From Mageeibacillus sp. UBA5438 (lineage in GTDB: Bacteria; Bacillota; Clostridia; Saccharofermentanales; DTU023): a stretch of 21,756 nt of DNA. Under the pieces are notes generated by a model. It was not told the DNA's origin, searched no databases, and was given only the letters and a program-made list of their open reading frames with translations. The position numbers and the translations under genes were made by a program. Location: NCBI GenBank assembly GCA_002427535.1, contig DIRK01000025.1, positions 1 through 21,756 on the forward strand, in the 5' to 3' direction. Positions 15,117-21,756 of this stretch are shown here, piece after piece. Positions within the stretch are counted from its first letter, which is position 1, and each line of letters opens with the position of its first letter.

Positions 15117-16081
15117 TGGAACGTATACGTCATTTTTTCAGGACGCGCCAGATCGCCGTCGCGCTCCTCATCACCGTATTTTTATTCGTTTTGACAACGC
15201 TTATTAACCCGCGCTCTTTAAATGTCAACACGGCGGGCAGCATTCTGGCTCTGACCTCCATGCTCTGTCTGGCCTCAGCGGGGCAGACACTTGTCATCCT
15301 GACGGGGGGCATCGACATGTCCACAGGCGACGTCATGTCGATCACGGCCATCCTGACTGTAAGCATCTTGCACAGCGGACTGTCAAGCGGCATAGGGATG
15401 CTTGCCGCTTTTGTGACAGCGGTCGCGGTCGGTGCGTTCATCGGTTTTTTAAACGGTTTAGGGGTGGCCGCCGCCGGCTTGCCGCCCATGGTGGTGACGC
15501 TTTACATCGCCAATGTCGTGGACAAGTTGCAGTATGTGTTTACGAACGGGACGCCGACGCATACCTCAGTGCCCAACTGGTATAAGCAGCTGATCACAAC
15601 GCGGTTTTTCAGCGTCCTGCCGTCGATCTTGATTGTCGGCGCACTCGTCTTTGTGTTTGTATTTCTTTTGTTAGGTCGCACGCGTTACGCGCGCCAACTG
15701 TACCTCACGGGAAATAACCCCAGGGCGGCATTCCTCACAGGGATTCGCACGCGACGTTTGAAGATTATTACCTATACGATCGCGGGGATACTCAATGGTC
15801 TTGCCGGCCTCATCGGGGCGGGAAACACAGGCAACGTTGACTGCGGTACGTTCCGCGATATGACGATTACAACCATTGTGGCGGTGGTGGTCGGCGGCAC
15901 GCTTTTAGTCGGCGGAAAAGGATCCTTCCAGGGGACGATGGTCGGGGCCCTGCTCATGATTGTCTTATCGAACGGCCTGGCCGTTTTGCAGGTATCCGAT
16001 TCGATCCGCAACCTGATCATGGGCATCATCCTGATTGCCCTGTTGTCACTTTACAACCGCGAGCGCTCGGTCAGATTGTAA
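15116..16081 (+). CDS. Sugar ABC transporter permease, RbsC type (second subunit)
   Basis: This 321-residue hydrophobic protein has the same architecture as the previous permease: ILTGGIDMSTGDVMSITAIL near residues 60-80 and GTFRDMTITTIVAVVVGGTLLVGGKGSF near the C-terminal third. Translation is coupled to the upstream gene by a TGATG junction, and GAGGGGG lies inside the end of that gene. It is expected to pair with the first permease and the double ATPase. The kinase gene follows 13 bases after its stop, so uptake and first phosphorylation are co-expressed. Confidence 0.9.
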   Translation: MERIRHFFRTRQIAVALLITVFLFVLTTLINPRSLNVNTAGSILALTSMLCLASAGQTLVILTGGIDMSTGDVMSITAILTVSILHSGLSSGIGMLAAFVTAVAVGAFIGFLNGLGVAAAGLPPMVVTLYIANVVDKLQYVFTNGTPTHTSVPNWYKQLITTRFFSVLPSILIVGALVFVFVFLLLGRTRYARQLYLTGNNPRAAFLTGIRTRRLKIITYTIAGILNGLAGLIGAGNTGNVDCGTFRDMTITTIVAVVVGGTLLVGGKGSFQGTMVGALLMIVLSNGLAVLQVSDSIRNLIMGIILIALLSLYNRERSVRL

Positions 16082-16094
16082 GAGGGGAGCAAGC

Positions 16095-17060
16095 ATGAGT
16101 TTACTACGTCTGGGTGTGGATCTTGGAGGCACCAATATAGCCGCTGCGCTCGTCGATGAAAACGGCGCGTTGCACCACCGTAAAAGCGTGGGCACGCGGG
16201 TGGATGCGGGCGTTTTCGGTATCGCCTCAGATATCACAAAGCTGGTGCAGGAGCTGGTTGCGACAGCGGGTGAAGATCGAAAAATCTCACCGGACATCGG
16301 GATCGGGGTGCCAAGCATCGTCCATCCCAAAACACGTGTGGTGGTGCATGCGAATAATCTGGGCTGGATTGACGTGGATCTGAAAAAATATCTGTTGCCC
16401 CTTCTTTCCGATTATAAGATCCATTTGGGTAATGACGCGGACTGTGCGACTTTGGCAGAATCTCGTTTTGGTGTTTTAAAAGGGTATGACAACGGTTTAT
16501 TTTTGACATTGGGAACAGGGCTCGGAGGCGGTTTTATCTACCGCGGTGAACTGTTCACAGGCGGTCTTGGTTTTAGTTTTGAACCGGGCCATAACACACT
16601 TGTTTTAGACGGCGATCACTGTACCTGCGGCAGGAAGGGATGTCTTGAGGCCTATGTGTCCTCGGGGGCACTGCGCCGTGAGGTCGATAAGCGGCTGAAC
16701 GCAGGTGAACCTTCGGTACTCAAAGCTGAGGGTGGTGACCCATACACCATCCGCGATATCTTTGACGCCTCCGATGCGGGCGACCCGGTGGCCGTCCGGG
16801 TCATCGATCGTTATGTGTATCATTTAGCGGCCGGGCTTGCGAACTATATCAATATCTTCCAGCCTGACATTGTCGCCTTAGGCGGCGGCATCAGCAAAAG
16901 GGGTGAGGCTTTCTACCGGCGCATTAACGATGGGGTGGAGCGGGCACTCGACTGGATGGCGCCGTTTGTGAAGCGCGAAGTCATGCCGGCAAAACTCGGT
17001 AACGACGCCGGCATCATCGGGGCGGCATTATTAGCAACCGATCCTTCCTATCAGGGATAA
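16095..17060 (+). CDS. ROK-family sugar kinase
   Basis: The 321-residue protein has all motifs of an active ROK kinase: DLGGTNIA (9-16) for ATP binding, GNDADC (112-117) with the catalytic Asp at 114, TLGTGLGGGF (138-147), EPGH (163-166) for sugar binding and CTCGRKGCLE (176-185) with three zinc ligands beside H166. It should phosphorylate the hexose or related sugar brought in by the importer. AGGGGAG lies before the start at 16095; the frame is open a little upstream, within the permease gene. It is the last gene of the plus-strand run, its stop one base from the end of the convergent deoC-like gene. Substrate range of ROK kinases cannot be read reliably from sequence. Confidence 0.9.
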   Translation: MSLLRLGVDLGGTNIAAALVDENGALHHRKSVGTRVDAGVFGIASDITKLVQELVATAGEDRKISPDIGIGVPSIVHPKTRVVVHANNLGWIDVDLKKYLLPLLSDYKIHLGNDADCATLAESRFGVLKGYDNGLFLTLGTGLGGGFIYRGELFTGGLGFSFEPGHNTLVLDGDHCTCGRKGCLEAYVSSGALRREVDKRLNAGEPSVLKAEGGDPYTIRDIFDASDAGDPVAVRVIDRYVYHLAAGLANYINIFQPDIVALGGGISKRGEAFYRRINDGVERALDWMAPFVKREVMPAKLGNDAGIIGAALLATDPSYQG

Positions 17061-17061
17061 A

Positions 17062-17772
17062 TTACAAAGGCCAACCCAAAACAACAGGGGTCGAGCGGTA
17101 GCCGATGCCCATACGGTCGACGCCCATGTCAATTAGGGTGAGAAAATGTTCGCGCGTGCGGATACTGCCGCTGCCTTTCACTTGGCAACGCCCGCCTACC
17201 CGCTCAATTATCTTGGCCATGAGCTCAATGTCGGCGCCCTTCGTCGGCCCGCCGGTGTAAAAGCCGGTCGATGTTTTGACAAAGTCAGATCCGGCTTCAA
17301 CAAGTACATCAACGGTTCTTAGGATTTCATCCAATGTCAAAGCGTCGGTTTCCATGATGGTCTTCAATTGAACGCCGTGAGCATGACATGCGTTGGCGAT
17401 GCCCGCGATATCGCGCCTGACATCCTCGTACAGCCCGCTTCGTATTTTGCCGTAGTTGGCCACAATATCGAGTTCGGTGACGCCTTCATATCGGCAGAGC
17501 TGCTCGACTTGGTAGAGGCGCTCTTTTTCGGTGCCCAGCCCGAAGGGGAAGTCAGAGACGACACAGATCTCGGTGTCGGTGCCGCGGGTCAGTTCTGCGG
17601 CAAGCAGAAGGGCCGACGGATTGATGCAGACGGTCTTGCATCCGAACTCAATGCCCTCTTCTATATATGTTTGGATGTCTTGATCTGTGAACTCAGGCTT
17701 CAACACTGACTGGTCGATATAGCGGGCAAGCTCAGGAATGGTCATTTCAATGGCAGGTTTATCCGGTTTCAT
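17062..17772 (-). CDS. deoC: Deoxyribose-phosphate aldolase (DeoC) homologue
   Basis: The 236-residue protein has the DERA TIM-barrel hallmarks: IDQSVLKPEFT (19-29), ELDIVANYGK with D102, the Schiff-base lysine K166 in DFVKTSTGF, and VKGSGSIRT with K199 near the active site. DERA cleaves 2-deoxyribose-5-phosphate to glyceraldehyde-3-phosphate and acetaldehyde. The C-terminal phosphate-binding segment reads GIGYRSTPVVLGW, which differs from GTSSG-type ends, so another phosphorylated aldol substrate is possible. AAGGAG lies about 5 bases before the ATG. It converges on the kinase gene with one base between stops and no terminator in between. Context suggests a part in the same sugar pathway. 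Confidence 0.88.
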   Translation of the reverse strand: MKPDKPAIEMTIPELARYIDQSVLKPEFTDQDIQTYIEEGIEFGCKTVCINPSALLLAAELTRGTDTEICVVSDFPFGLGTEKERLYQVEQLCRYEGVTELDIVANYGKIRSGLYEDVRRDIAGIANACHAHGVQLKTIMETDALTLDEILRTVDVLVEAGSDFVKTSTGFYTGGPTKGADIELMAKIIERVGGRCQVKGSGSIRTREHFLTLIDMGVDRMGIGYRSTPVVLGWPL

Positions 17773-17993
17773 AAAGGCTCCTTATCGAAAATTACGTTTC
17801 ACTCTATTCTAGCGTAAGTGTTCCAAAAGACGTAAATAGTTGTTGTCCGAGATGACCTCAGCAGATTCCATGATGTGGGTAGACAGTCATCAAAACTGGG
17901 CAAGATGACCATAGAAAGTATGTAAGATGCGCGGTATACCGTCAAAAAAGAATCTTGCAATTATTTCGAAAAGATATAAACTTGCAAATAACA
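17773..17993. other. Intergenic stretch before the T-box
   Basis: This region separates the divergent deoC-like gene from the T-box leader. It must hold both promoters. For the T-box, TATAAA at 17975-17980 is preceded 17 bases upstream by a poor -35 (ATCTTG, 17952-17957); a better TTGCAA at 17955-17960 is only 14 bases away. CTTGCAA occurs at 17954 and 17981. A 10-base palindrome (CGGTATACCG) lies at 17932-17941. For the deoC-like gene TAGAAT is seen on the minus strand near 17810 without a clear -35. No gene is visible. Confidence 0.4.
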
Positions 17994-18266
17994 GCAATGA
18001 CGAAGCCAAAGTAGCAGTCATTAGAAGCCAATAAGAGAGTTCCCGGACGGTGCGAGGGGCATGGCGGTGATCTTGCGAAATTTCATCTTCCGAGCTGCCC
18101 GAAGAAAAGTCGAACGACTGAGTAGAACGGCGCCGGGTTCTCCCGTCACAGAGAGCGAGTATTGACAGATACTCCGTAAGGCCTTGTACCGTGAGGGAGA
18201 GGCGAACAGAGGTGGTAACACGATTTAATCGTCCTCTGGCAACATAATTGCCGGAGGACGTTTTTT
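17994..18266 (+). promoter_or_regulatory. T-box riboswitch (tRNA-sensing leader)
   Basis: Stem I starts with GCAATGACGAAG (17994-18005), whose GA positions face GAGC (18092-18095) as in the basal kink-turn. AAGTAG (18010-18014) faces the specifier loop GAAATTTCAT (18077-18086), enclosed by GAAG/CTTC and a GCAGTCATT/GGTGAT-CTTGC helix. AGAGAG (18034-18039) and GGTGCGAG (18049-18056) are the expected apical motifs. Stem III is GAGTAT/ATACTC (18157-18174). The antiterminator is AGAGG (18208-18212), 7-base bulge TGGTAAC, ACGAT/ATCGT, CCTCT (18233-18237). UGGU pairs with ACCA ends, implying discriminator A. The specifier is most likely UUC (18082-18084, Phe), but AUU or UCA cannot be excluded by eye. 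Confidence 0.93.
18230..18266 (+). terminator. T-box regulated intrinsic terminator
   Basis: CGTCCTCTGGCAA (18230-18242) pairs with TTGCCGGAGGACG (18248-18260), 13 base pairs with one G-U, across a 5-base loop, followed by six T's. Its left arm shares bases 18230-18237 with the antiterminator, so the two folds exclude each other. Uncharged tRNA should favour read-through into the transporter genes. Confidence 0.93.
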
Positions 18267-18295
18267 ATTCTCCGGAGAAAAAGGAGAAAAAGAAA

Positions 18296-19255
18296 ATGAG
18301 AAAAGTTATCCTTGCCATCCTCATTTTATCCCTCGTCCTCGTAGGAGTAGCCTGCAGTAAGAACGACAAACCTGTCATCGGAATCGTACAGATCGCCGAA
18401 CACGTCGCCCTCGACCAGAGCTACGAAGGCTTTTGCAAAGCCTTAGAAGACAACCAAATGCTCGACAAAGTCGAACTCGACTTCCATAACGCCCAAGGCG
18501 ACATGAACAACCTGTCCACCATCGCCGACCGATTCGTCTCCAAAAAAGTTGACATGATCCTCGCGATTGCCACCGACTCCGCTCAGGCGGTTGCCGGAAA
18601 AACAAAAGACATCCCCATTCTGGGGACCGCGATCACAAGCTACACCGTCGCGGGACTGGTCGATTCAGACGAAGTCCCCGGGGGCAACGTCACAGGCACA
18701 AGCGACATGAACCCCGTCGCCGCACAGGTGGCACTCATCCAAGAGTTAGTTCCCACCGTTGAAGAGATCGGGCTCATCTACAACTCAGGCGAAGACAACT
18801 CCGTGTTACAGATCCGCATGGCCAAAGAAGCCATCGAAGGGTTGGGACTCACCTGGCAAGAAGTCACCGTCACAAACACTAACGACGTCACCCAAGCCGT
18901 CCAATCCATCGTGACAAAATGCGACGCGCTCTACATCCCCACCGATAATACATTGGCCGCCGCCATGGCCCAGGTGTATAGTGTGACATTAGAATCGAAA
19001 ACACCTACCGTCTGCGGGGCCGACACCATGGTCTACGACGGAGGCCTTGCCACCATGGGCATCAGCTACTACGATTTGGGCTACCAAACAGGACTCATGG
19101 CCATAAAAGTCTTAGCCGGCGAATCCACCGCCACCATGCCCATCCAGTACGCGAGCGCAAGCGACCTTGTCACCATCAACGGGCAAGTGGCCGAAGAAAT
19201 CGGATTTGTCGTCCCCGAAAACTACGTGGATAGCGTGATCTATCCGGAGGCATAA
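18296..19255 (+). CDS. Substrate-binding lipoprotein of TrpXYZ-type ABC importer
   Basis: The 319-residue protein has a lipoprotein signal ending in lipobox VGVAC (Cys 20) and an ABC_sub_bind (PF04392-type) fold: KPVIGIVQIAEHVALDQSYEGF, LIYNSGEDNS and ALYIPTDNTLAAAM are characteristic. Members regulated by T-boxes have been assigned to tryptophan or other amino acid uptake (TrpX). AAGGAG lies 9 bases before the chosen ATG; the frame opens at 18248, but that lies in the terminator and lacks a ribosome site. First gene of a three-gene importer operon directly under the T-box. The substrate should match the tRNA sensed by the leader, which here looks more like phenylalanine than tryptophan. Confidence 0.9.
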   Translation: MRKVILAILILSLVLVGVACSKNDKPVIGIVQIAEHVALDQSYEGFCKALEDNQMLDKVELDFHNAQGDMNNLSTIADRFVSKKVDMILAIATDSAQAVAGKTKDIPILGTAITSYTVAGLVDSDEVPGGNVTGTSDMNPVAAQVALIQELVPTVEEIGLIYNSGEDNSVLQIRMAKEAIEGLGLTWQEVTVTNTNDVTQAVQSIVTKCDALYIPTDNTLAAAMAQVYSVTLESKTPTVCGADTMVYDGGLATMGISYYDLGYQTGLMAIKVLAGESTATMPIQYASASDLVTINGQVAEEIGFVVPENYVDSVIYPEA

Positions 19256-19258
19256 CGC

Positions 19259-20176
19259 ATGAGTTCCATCCTACTGGGAGCCGCGGCCCTAGGGCTTATC
19301 TGGTCCATCACGACCATAGGGGTCTTTATGACCTATCGCGTCCTTGACATCGCCGACCTGACGGTGGAGGGATCCATCGTCTTTGGCGCCGTCACAGCCG
19401 CGGTGGCCATCCAAGCGGGCATACACCCCGTATGGGCCACTTTATTAGCATTCGTGGCCGGCATGACAGCCGGTCTTGGCACGGCCTTCTTACACATCGC
19501 GATGAAAATACCCTCGCTATTGGCCGGCATCCTCTCCATGATCGCGCTCTACTCGATCAACATCCGCGTCATGGGAGGGAGTTCAAACGTGTCCTTGCTG
19601 CGACTGTCGACGGTGTTTTCGAGACTCACAGAAAAAATGCCCAAAAATGCCGCCGTCATCTTGGTAGGAGGCCTCGTCGTATTGCTCGTCGTCGGCCTCC
19701 TTTATTGGTTCTTGGGCACCGAAATCGGGTCCGCATTACGAGCCACGGGATTCAACGCTCAAATGGCGCGCGCACAAGGCATCAACACACGCCTCATGAC
19801 CCTCATGGGGTACGTGTTAGCCAACGGCCTCGTCGGCCTTTCAGGAGGACTCCTGAGCCAATACATGGGCTTTGCCGATGTCCAGATGGGCACAGGCTCC
19901 ATCGTCATCGCCTTAGCCTCACTCATCGTCGGAGAAGTCATCTTCGCCAGAAAAGGCGGACTGCTTTTATCCTTGTTTTCTATGGTATTAGGCTCGGTCG
20001 TCTACCGCTTCATCATCGCGATGGTCTTGGAAGCGGGGATGCCCGCATCCGACTTAAAACTCTTTACAGCCATCACGGTGGCCTTAGCACTCTGGCTGCC
20101 CCATGTCAAAACCAAATGGTCGGGAAGGAGGAAAAACAATGCTACAACTGAAGGGCGTTGCGAAAGCGTGGAATAA
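19259..20176 (+). CDS. Permease of TrpXYZ-type ABC importer
   Basis: The 305-residue protein has about eight membrane segments and the family's RVLDIADLTVEGSIVFGAV motif (about residues 27-45), LRATGFNAQMARAQGINT coupling-loop sequence and GFADVQMGTGSIVIALASLIVGEV. It forms the channel for the substrate delivered by the preceding lipoprotein, which ends three bases before its ATG (CCGGAGG in between and inside that end). Its last 38 bases overlap the start of the ATPase gene in another frame, which gives a hydrophilic tail (KNNATTEGRCESVE) probably not important for transport. Confidence 0.9.
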   Translation: MSSILLGAAALGLIWSITTIGVFMTYRVLDIADLTVEGSIVFGAVTAAVAIQAGIHPVWATLLAFVAGMTAGLGTAFLHIAMKIPSLLAGILSMIALYSINIRVMGGSSNVSLLRLSTVFSRLTEKMPKNAAVILVGGLVVLLVVGLLYWFLGTEIGSALRATGFNAQMARAQGINTRLMTLMGYVLANGLVGLSGGLLSQYMGFADVQMGTGSIVIALASLIVGEVIFARKGGLLLSLFSMVLGSVVYRFIIAMVLEAGMPASDLKLFTAITVALALWLPHVKTKWSGRRKNNATTEGRCESVE

Positions 20177-20909
20177 AGGTACGGTGAACGAATGCCATGC
20201 CTTAAAACAACTTGACCTGTCCGTCGATGACGGACAGTTTTTAACCGTCATTGGGGGGAACGGTTCCGGCAAATCGACGCTTTTGAACATTGTCTCAGGC
20301 CTCTATGTGCCTGACGCGGGACATGTTCTATTGGATGGAGAAGATATCACGGAGATGGCCGAGCATCGCCGCGCGCGCTGGATCGCCCGCGTTTTCCAGG
20401 ATCCGTTATTGGGAACCGCCGCCGGCATGACCATTGAGGAAAACCTCGCCCTGGCCGCAAGACGCGGGAAAAGAAGAACCTTGGCCTGGGGCGTGAGACG
20501 CGATGAAAAACTTGTCTTGCGTGATGAAGTCGCGCGATTAGGCTTAGGCCTGGAAGACCGCATGGGCAGCAAAATAGGGGTCCTGTCCGGAGGACAGCGC
20601 CAGGCTTTGACACTCCTCATGGCCGCCCTGGAACGCCCGCGCTTATTGCTATTAGACGAACACACCGCCGCTTTAGATCCCAAGACCGCCACCGCTGTCT
20701 TAACCTTAACCGAAACCATCGTCGAAGACTACGGGCTTACCACCCTCATGGTGACCCACAGCCTGCCCGACGCGATCAAGGTGGGTAACCGCCTCATCAT
20801 GATGGAAGAAGGCGAAATCGTATTCGAAGCACAGGGGGAGGGGAAATCCGGATTGTCCGCGGGAGAGTTATTGAGATTATTTCATCAGGCGGAGTCACTC
20901 TCCGCCTGA
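20139..20909 (+). CDS. ATPase of TrpXYZ-type ABC importer
   Basis: The 256-residue ABC ATPase has Walker A GGNGSGKST, signature LSGGQRQA, Walker B LLLLDEH (His after the Glu instead of the more common Pro) and switch histidine VTHSLPDA. It energises the amino-acid-type importer encoded with it. The start at 20139 has AAGGAGG 7 bases before it; this makes the gene overlap the permease gene by 38 bases, so translation is probably coupled. The frame is open to 20103, but MLQLKGVAKAW is where homology begins. A hairpin overlaps its stop codon. Confidence 0.9.
   Translation: MLQLKGVAKAWNKGTVNECHALKQLDLSVDDGQFLTVIGGNGSGKSTLLNIVSGLYVPDAGHVLLDGEDITEMAEHRRARWIARVFQDPLLGTAAGMTIEENLALAARRGKRRTLAWGVRRDEKLVLRDEVARLGLGLEDRMGSKIGVLSGGQRQALTLLMAALERPRLLLLDEHTAALDPKTATAVLTLTETIVEDYGLTTLMVTHSLPDAIKVGNRLIMMEEGEIVFEAQGEGKSGLSAGELLRLFHQAESLSA
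20886..20908 (+). repeat. Hairpin across the end of the importer ATPase gene
   Basis: CAGGCGGAG and CTCCGCCTG form a perfect 9-base-pair stem with a 5-base loop, including part of the stop codon. AAGGAATATTCG follows, not a T-tract, so it is a poor intrinsic terminator. It may protect the 3' end of the message. A second, weaker pairing (ATATTCGT 20914-20921 with ACGAATAT 20938-20945) follows. Confidence 0.45.
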
Positions 20910-20948
20910 AGGAATATTCGTAAAAGTGCCATACGTCACGAATATCAC

Positions 20949-20977
20949 TGTAAATAGTTCACTCATTTATGTATAAT
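20949..20977 (+). promoter_or_regulatory. Promoter candidate for the zinc-ribbon/DUF4870 gene
   Basis: A consensus TATAAT (20972-20977) lies 17 bases after a poor -35 (TGTAAA, 20949-20954). A start near 20984 would give a leader of about 70 bases. No operator is seen. Confidence 0.45.
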
Positions 20978-21052
20978 AAACCAACATTCAATTCTTGACG
21001 GCGGTGCGCCCTAAGCCCGGCACGTCAGATGACCTTGAAGGAGGATACGAAC

Positions 21053-21616
21053 ATGGCTCATTGTAGTAATTGTGGACACAAAATAGACGAGAATGCGGCC
21101 TTTTGTCCGTCCTGTGGCGCGCCCGTCGCACAACAGGCTGAACAACCGGCCCAACAGGCACCCCCTCCGCCCCCGGAGCAGCCGCAGTACCAGCAATACC
21201 AGCAGGCACCGCCGCCTCCGCCGCACGGACAAGTGCCCGCGTTCATGAACACGCCCGACTCAACCGGACAATACCACCCGCAAGACATTCAAAATAATAA
21301 GGTGATGGCCGTCTTAGCCTATATTGGCATCCTGGTCTTAGTACCGCTCTTTGCGGCCAAAGAATCACCCTTTGCCCGATTCCACACAAACCAGGGGCTC
21401 GTGCTCCTCATCGTGGATGTCATCGGCATAGTGTTGAATTACGTACTCGGTGCGATCTTCTTTGCGATCTCATGGAAACTACTATTCTTGACAACGATCA
21501 TTTCCTTGGTGATCTGGCTTGGACTTTTAGCCTTCTCCGTCATCGGCATTGTCAACGCGGCAAGCGGCAAAGCCAAACAGCTGCCGCTCATCGGGAAGAT
21601 TACGCTTTTAAAATAA
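21053..21616 (+). CDS. Zinc-ribbon and DUF4870-like membrane protein
   Basis: The 187-residue protein has a zinc ribbon at the N-terminus (Cys 4, 7, 18 and 21 in CSNCGHK...CPSCGAP). A Pro/Gln-rich linker follows (about 25-65: runs of P and QYQQYQQ), then a membrane part with about three helices that begins NNKVMAVLAYIGILVLVPLFAAKESPFARFHTNQGLVLL, the DUF4870-like signature. The product is probably a small inner membrane protein with the zinc ribbon in the cytoplasm. GAAGGAGG precedes the chosen ATG; the in-frame start at 21029 has none. It has its own promoter and terminator, so it is monocistronic. The function of such proteins is not known. Confidence 0.85.
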   Translation: MAHCSNCGHKIDENAAFCPSCGAPVAQQAEQPAQQAPPPPPEQPQYQQYQQAPPPPPHGQVPAFMNTPDSTGQYHPQDIQNNKVMAVLAYIGILVLVPLFAAKESPFARFHTNQGLVLLIVDVIGIVLNYVLGAIFFAISWKLLFLTTIISLVIWLGLLAFSVIGIVNAASGKAKQLPLIGKITLLK

Positions 21617-21641
21617 GATTGAATCGATCTTAGAGTCGTTG

Positions 21642-21669
21642 GGACCCGCGCAGCGCGCGGGTCCTTTTT
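21642..21669 (+). terminator. Strong intrinsic terminator
   Basis: GGACCCGCGC (21642-21651) and GCGCGGGTCC (21655-21664) form a perfect 10-base-pair GC-rich stem with a 3-base loop, followed by TTTTTA. It ends the zinc-ribbon/DUF4870 transcript, 25 bases after its stop. Confidence 0.92.
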
Positions 21670-21675
21670 ATGTTT

Positions 21676-21756
21676 CTACGTGTAGTAGAGATTTTGCAAT
21701 AAATAGATCATATCCGCGAGGCTAGTATTTTTGATATCGAGCTCAACCAATGGGGG
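21676..21756 (-). CDS. Possible C-terminal end of a minus-strand gene (partial)
   Basis: Read from the window edge on the minus strand, an open frame of 26 codons ends in TAG at 21676-21678, giving a tail with VELDIKNTSLADMIYLL. The composition and helix-like pattern look protein-like and slightly resemble tails of ABC ATPases, but the piece is too short for identification. It would converge on the gene before it, with the terminator hairpin between them. Confidence 0.35.
   Translation of the reverse strand, partial: PPLVELDIKNTSLADMIYLLQNLYYT

Noticed and set aside
17994..18266. Tryptophan (UGG) specifier by analogy with known TrpXYZ leaders
   Set aside because: The TGG at 18062-18064 lies in the upper part of Stem I, not in the specifier loop, and the UGGU bulge predicts discriminator A.
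19432..20151. 239-codon frame rich in His and Arg
   Set aside because: It is a shadow of the permease gene in another frame; the permease frame has clear family motifs.
1..21756. CRISPR array or phage genes
   Set aside because: No regularly spaced repeats and no integrase, structural or Cas-like proteins were seen.

Overview
The window looks like a chromosomal segment of a Gram-positive, low-to-mid GC bacterium, most likely an anaerobic Bacillota (Clostridia-like) lineage. The evidence is a T-box leader in front of an ABC transporter, lipoprotein signals on both solute-binding proteins, strong AAGGAGG-type ribosome binding sites, tightly overlapping ATGA gene junctions and a GldF/GldG plus DUF4340 exporter. 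I cannot name the species.

Layout. (1) 1-830: a RelB/DinJ-type antitoxin and a YafQ-type toxin, preceded by a TATAAT box and a palindrome. (2) 830-1830: no intact gene. It holds a weak terminator, then what looks like the 5' part of a group II intron without domain V or a maturase, then a hairpin and a short direct repeat. (3) 1831-6893: two divergent sugar-catabolism blocks, each with a Gfo/Idh/MocA oxidoreductase and a TIM-barrel sugar phosphate isomerase/epimerase-like protein. The right-hand block begins with a ROK-type repressor that has lost the kinase motifs. (4) 6914-11387: three overlapping genes for an ABC-2 exporter (ATPase, fused GldF-GldG permease/auxiliary protein, DUF4340 membrane protein), 20 bases after the catabolic genes. 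(5) 11449-17060: a ribose/galactoside-type sugar importer (lipoprotein binding protein, double ATPase, two permeases) and a ROK sugar kinase, with an operator-like palindrome in front and a hairpin after the binding protein. (6) 17062-17772, minus strand: a deoxyribose-phosphate aldolase (DeoC) homologue, converging on the kinase. (7) 17990-20909: a T-box riboswitch with a textbook antiterminator/terminator, controlling a TrpXYZ-type ABC importer. (8) 21053-21616: a zinc-ribbon/DUF4870 membrane protein with a strong terminator, then the possible tail of a minus-strand gene at the window edge.

How it fits together. Blocks 3, 5 and 6 read as one pathway for an unidentified sugar, polyol or glycoside: import, phosphorylation by the ROK kinase, oxidation by the Gfo-family enzymes, rearrangement or elimination by the TIM-barrel enzymes, possibly aldol cleavage by DeoC, with the ROK repressor as sensor. 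The T-box transporter is a separate unit that should respond to an uncharged tRNA. Its UGGU bulge implies a tRNA with discriminator base A. That argues against tRNA-Trp, the usual regulator of this transporter family, and fits Phe (a UUC lies in the specifier loop) or another A73 tRNA.
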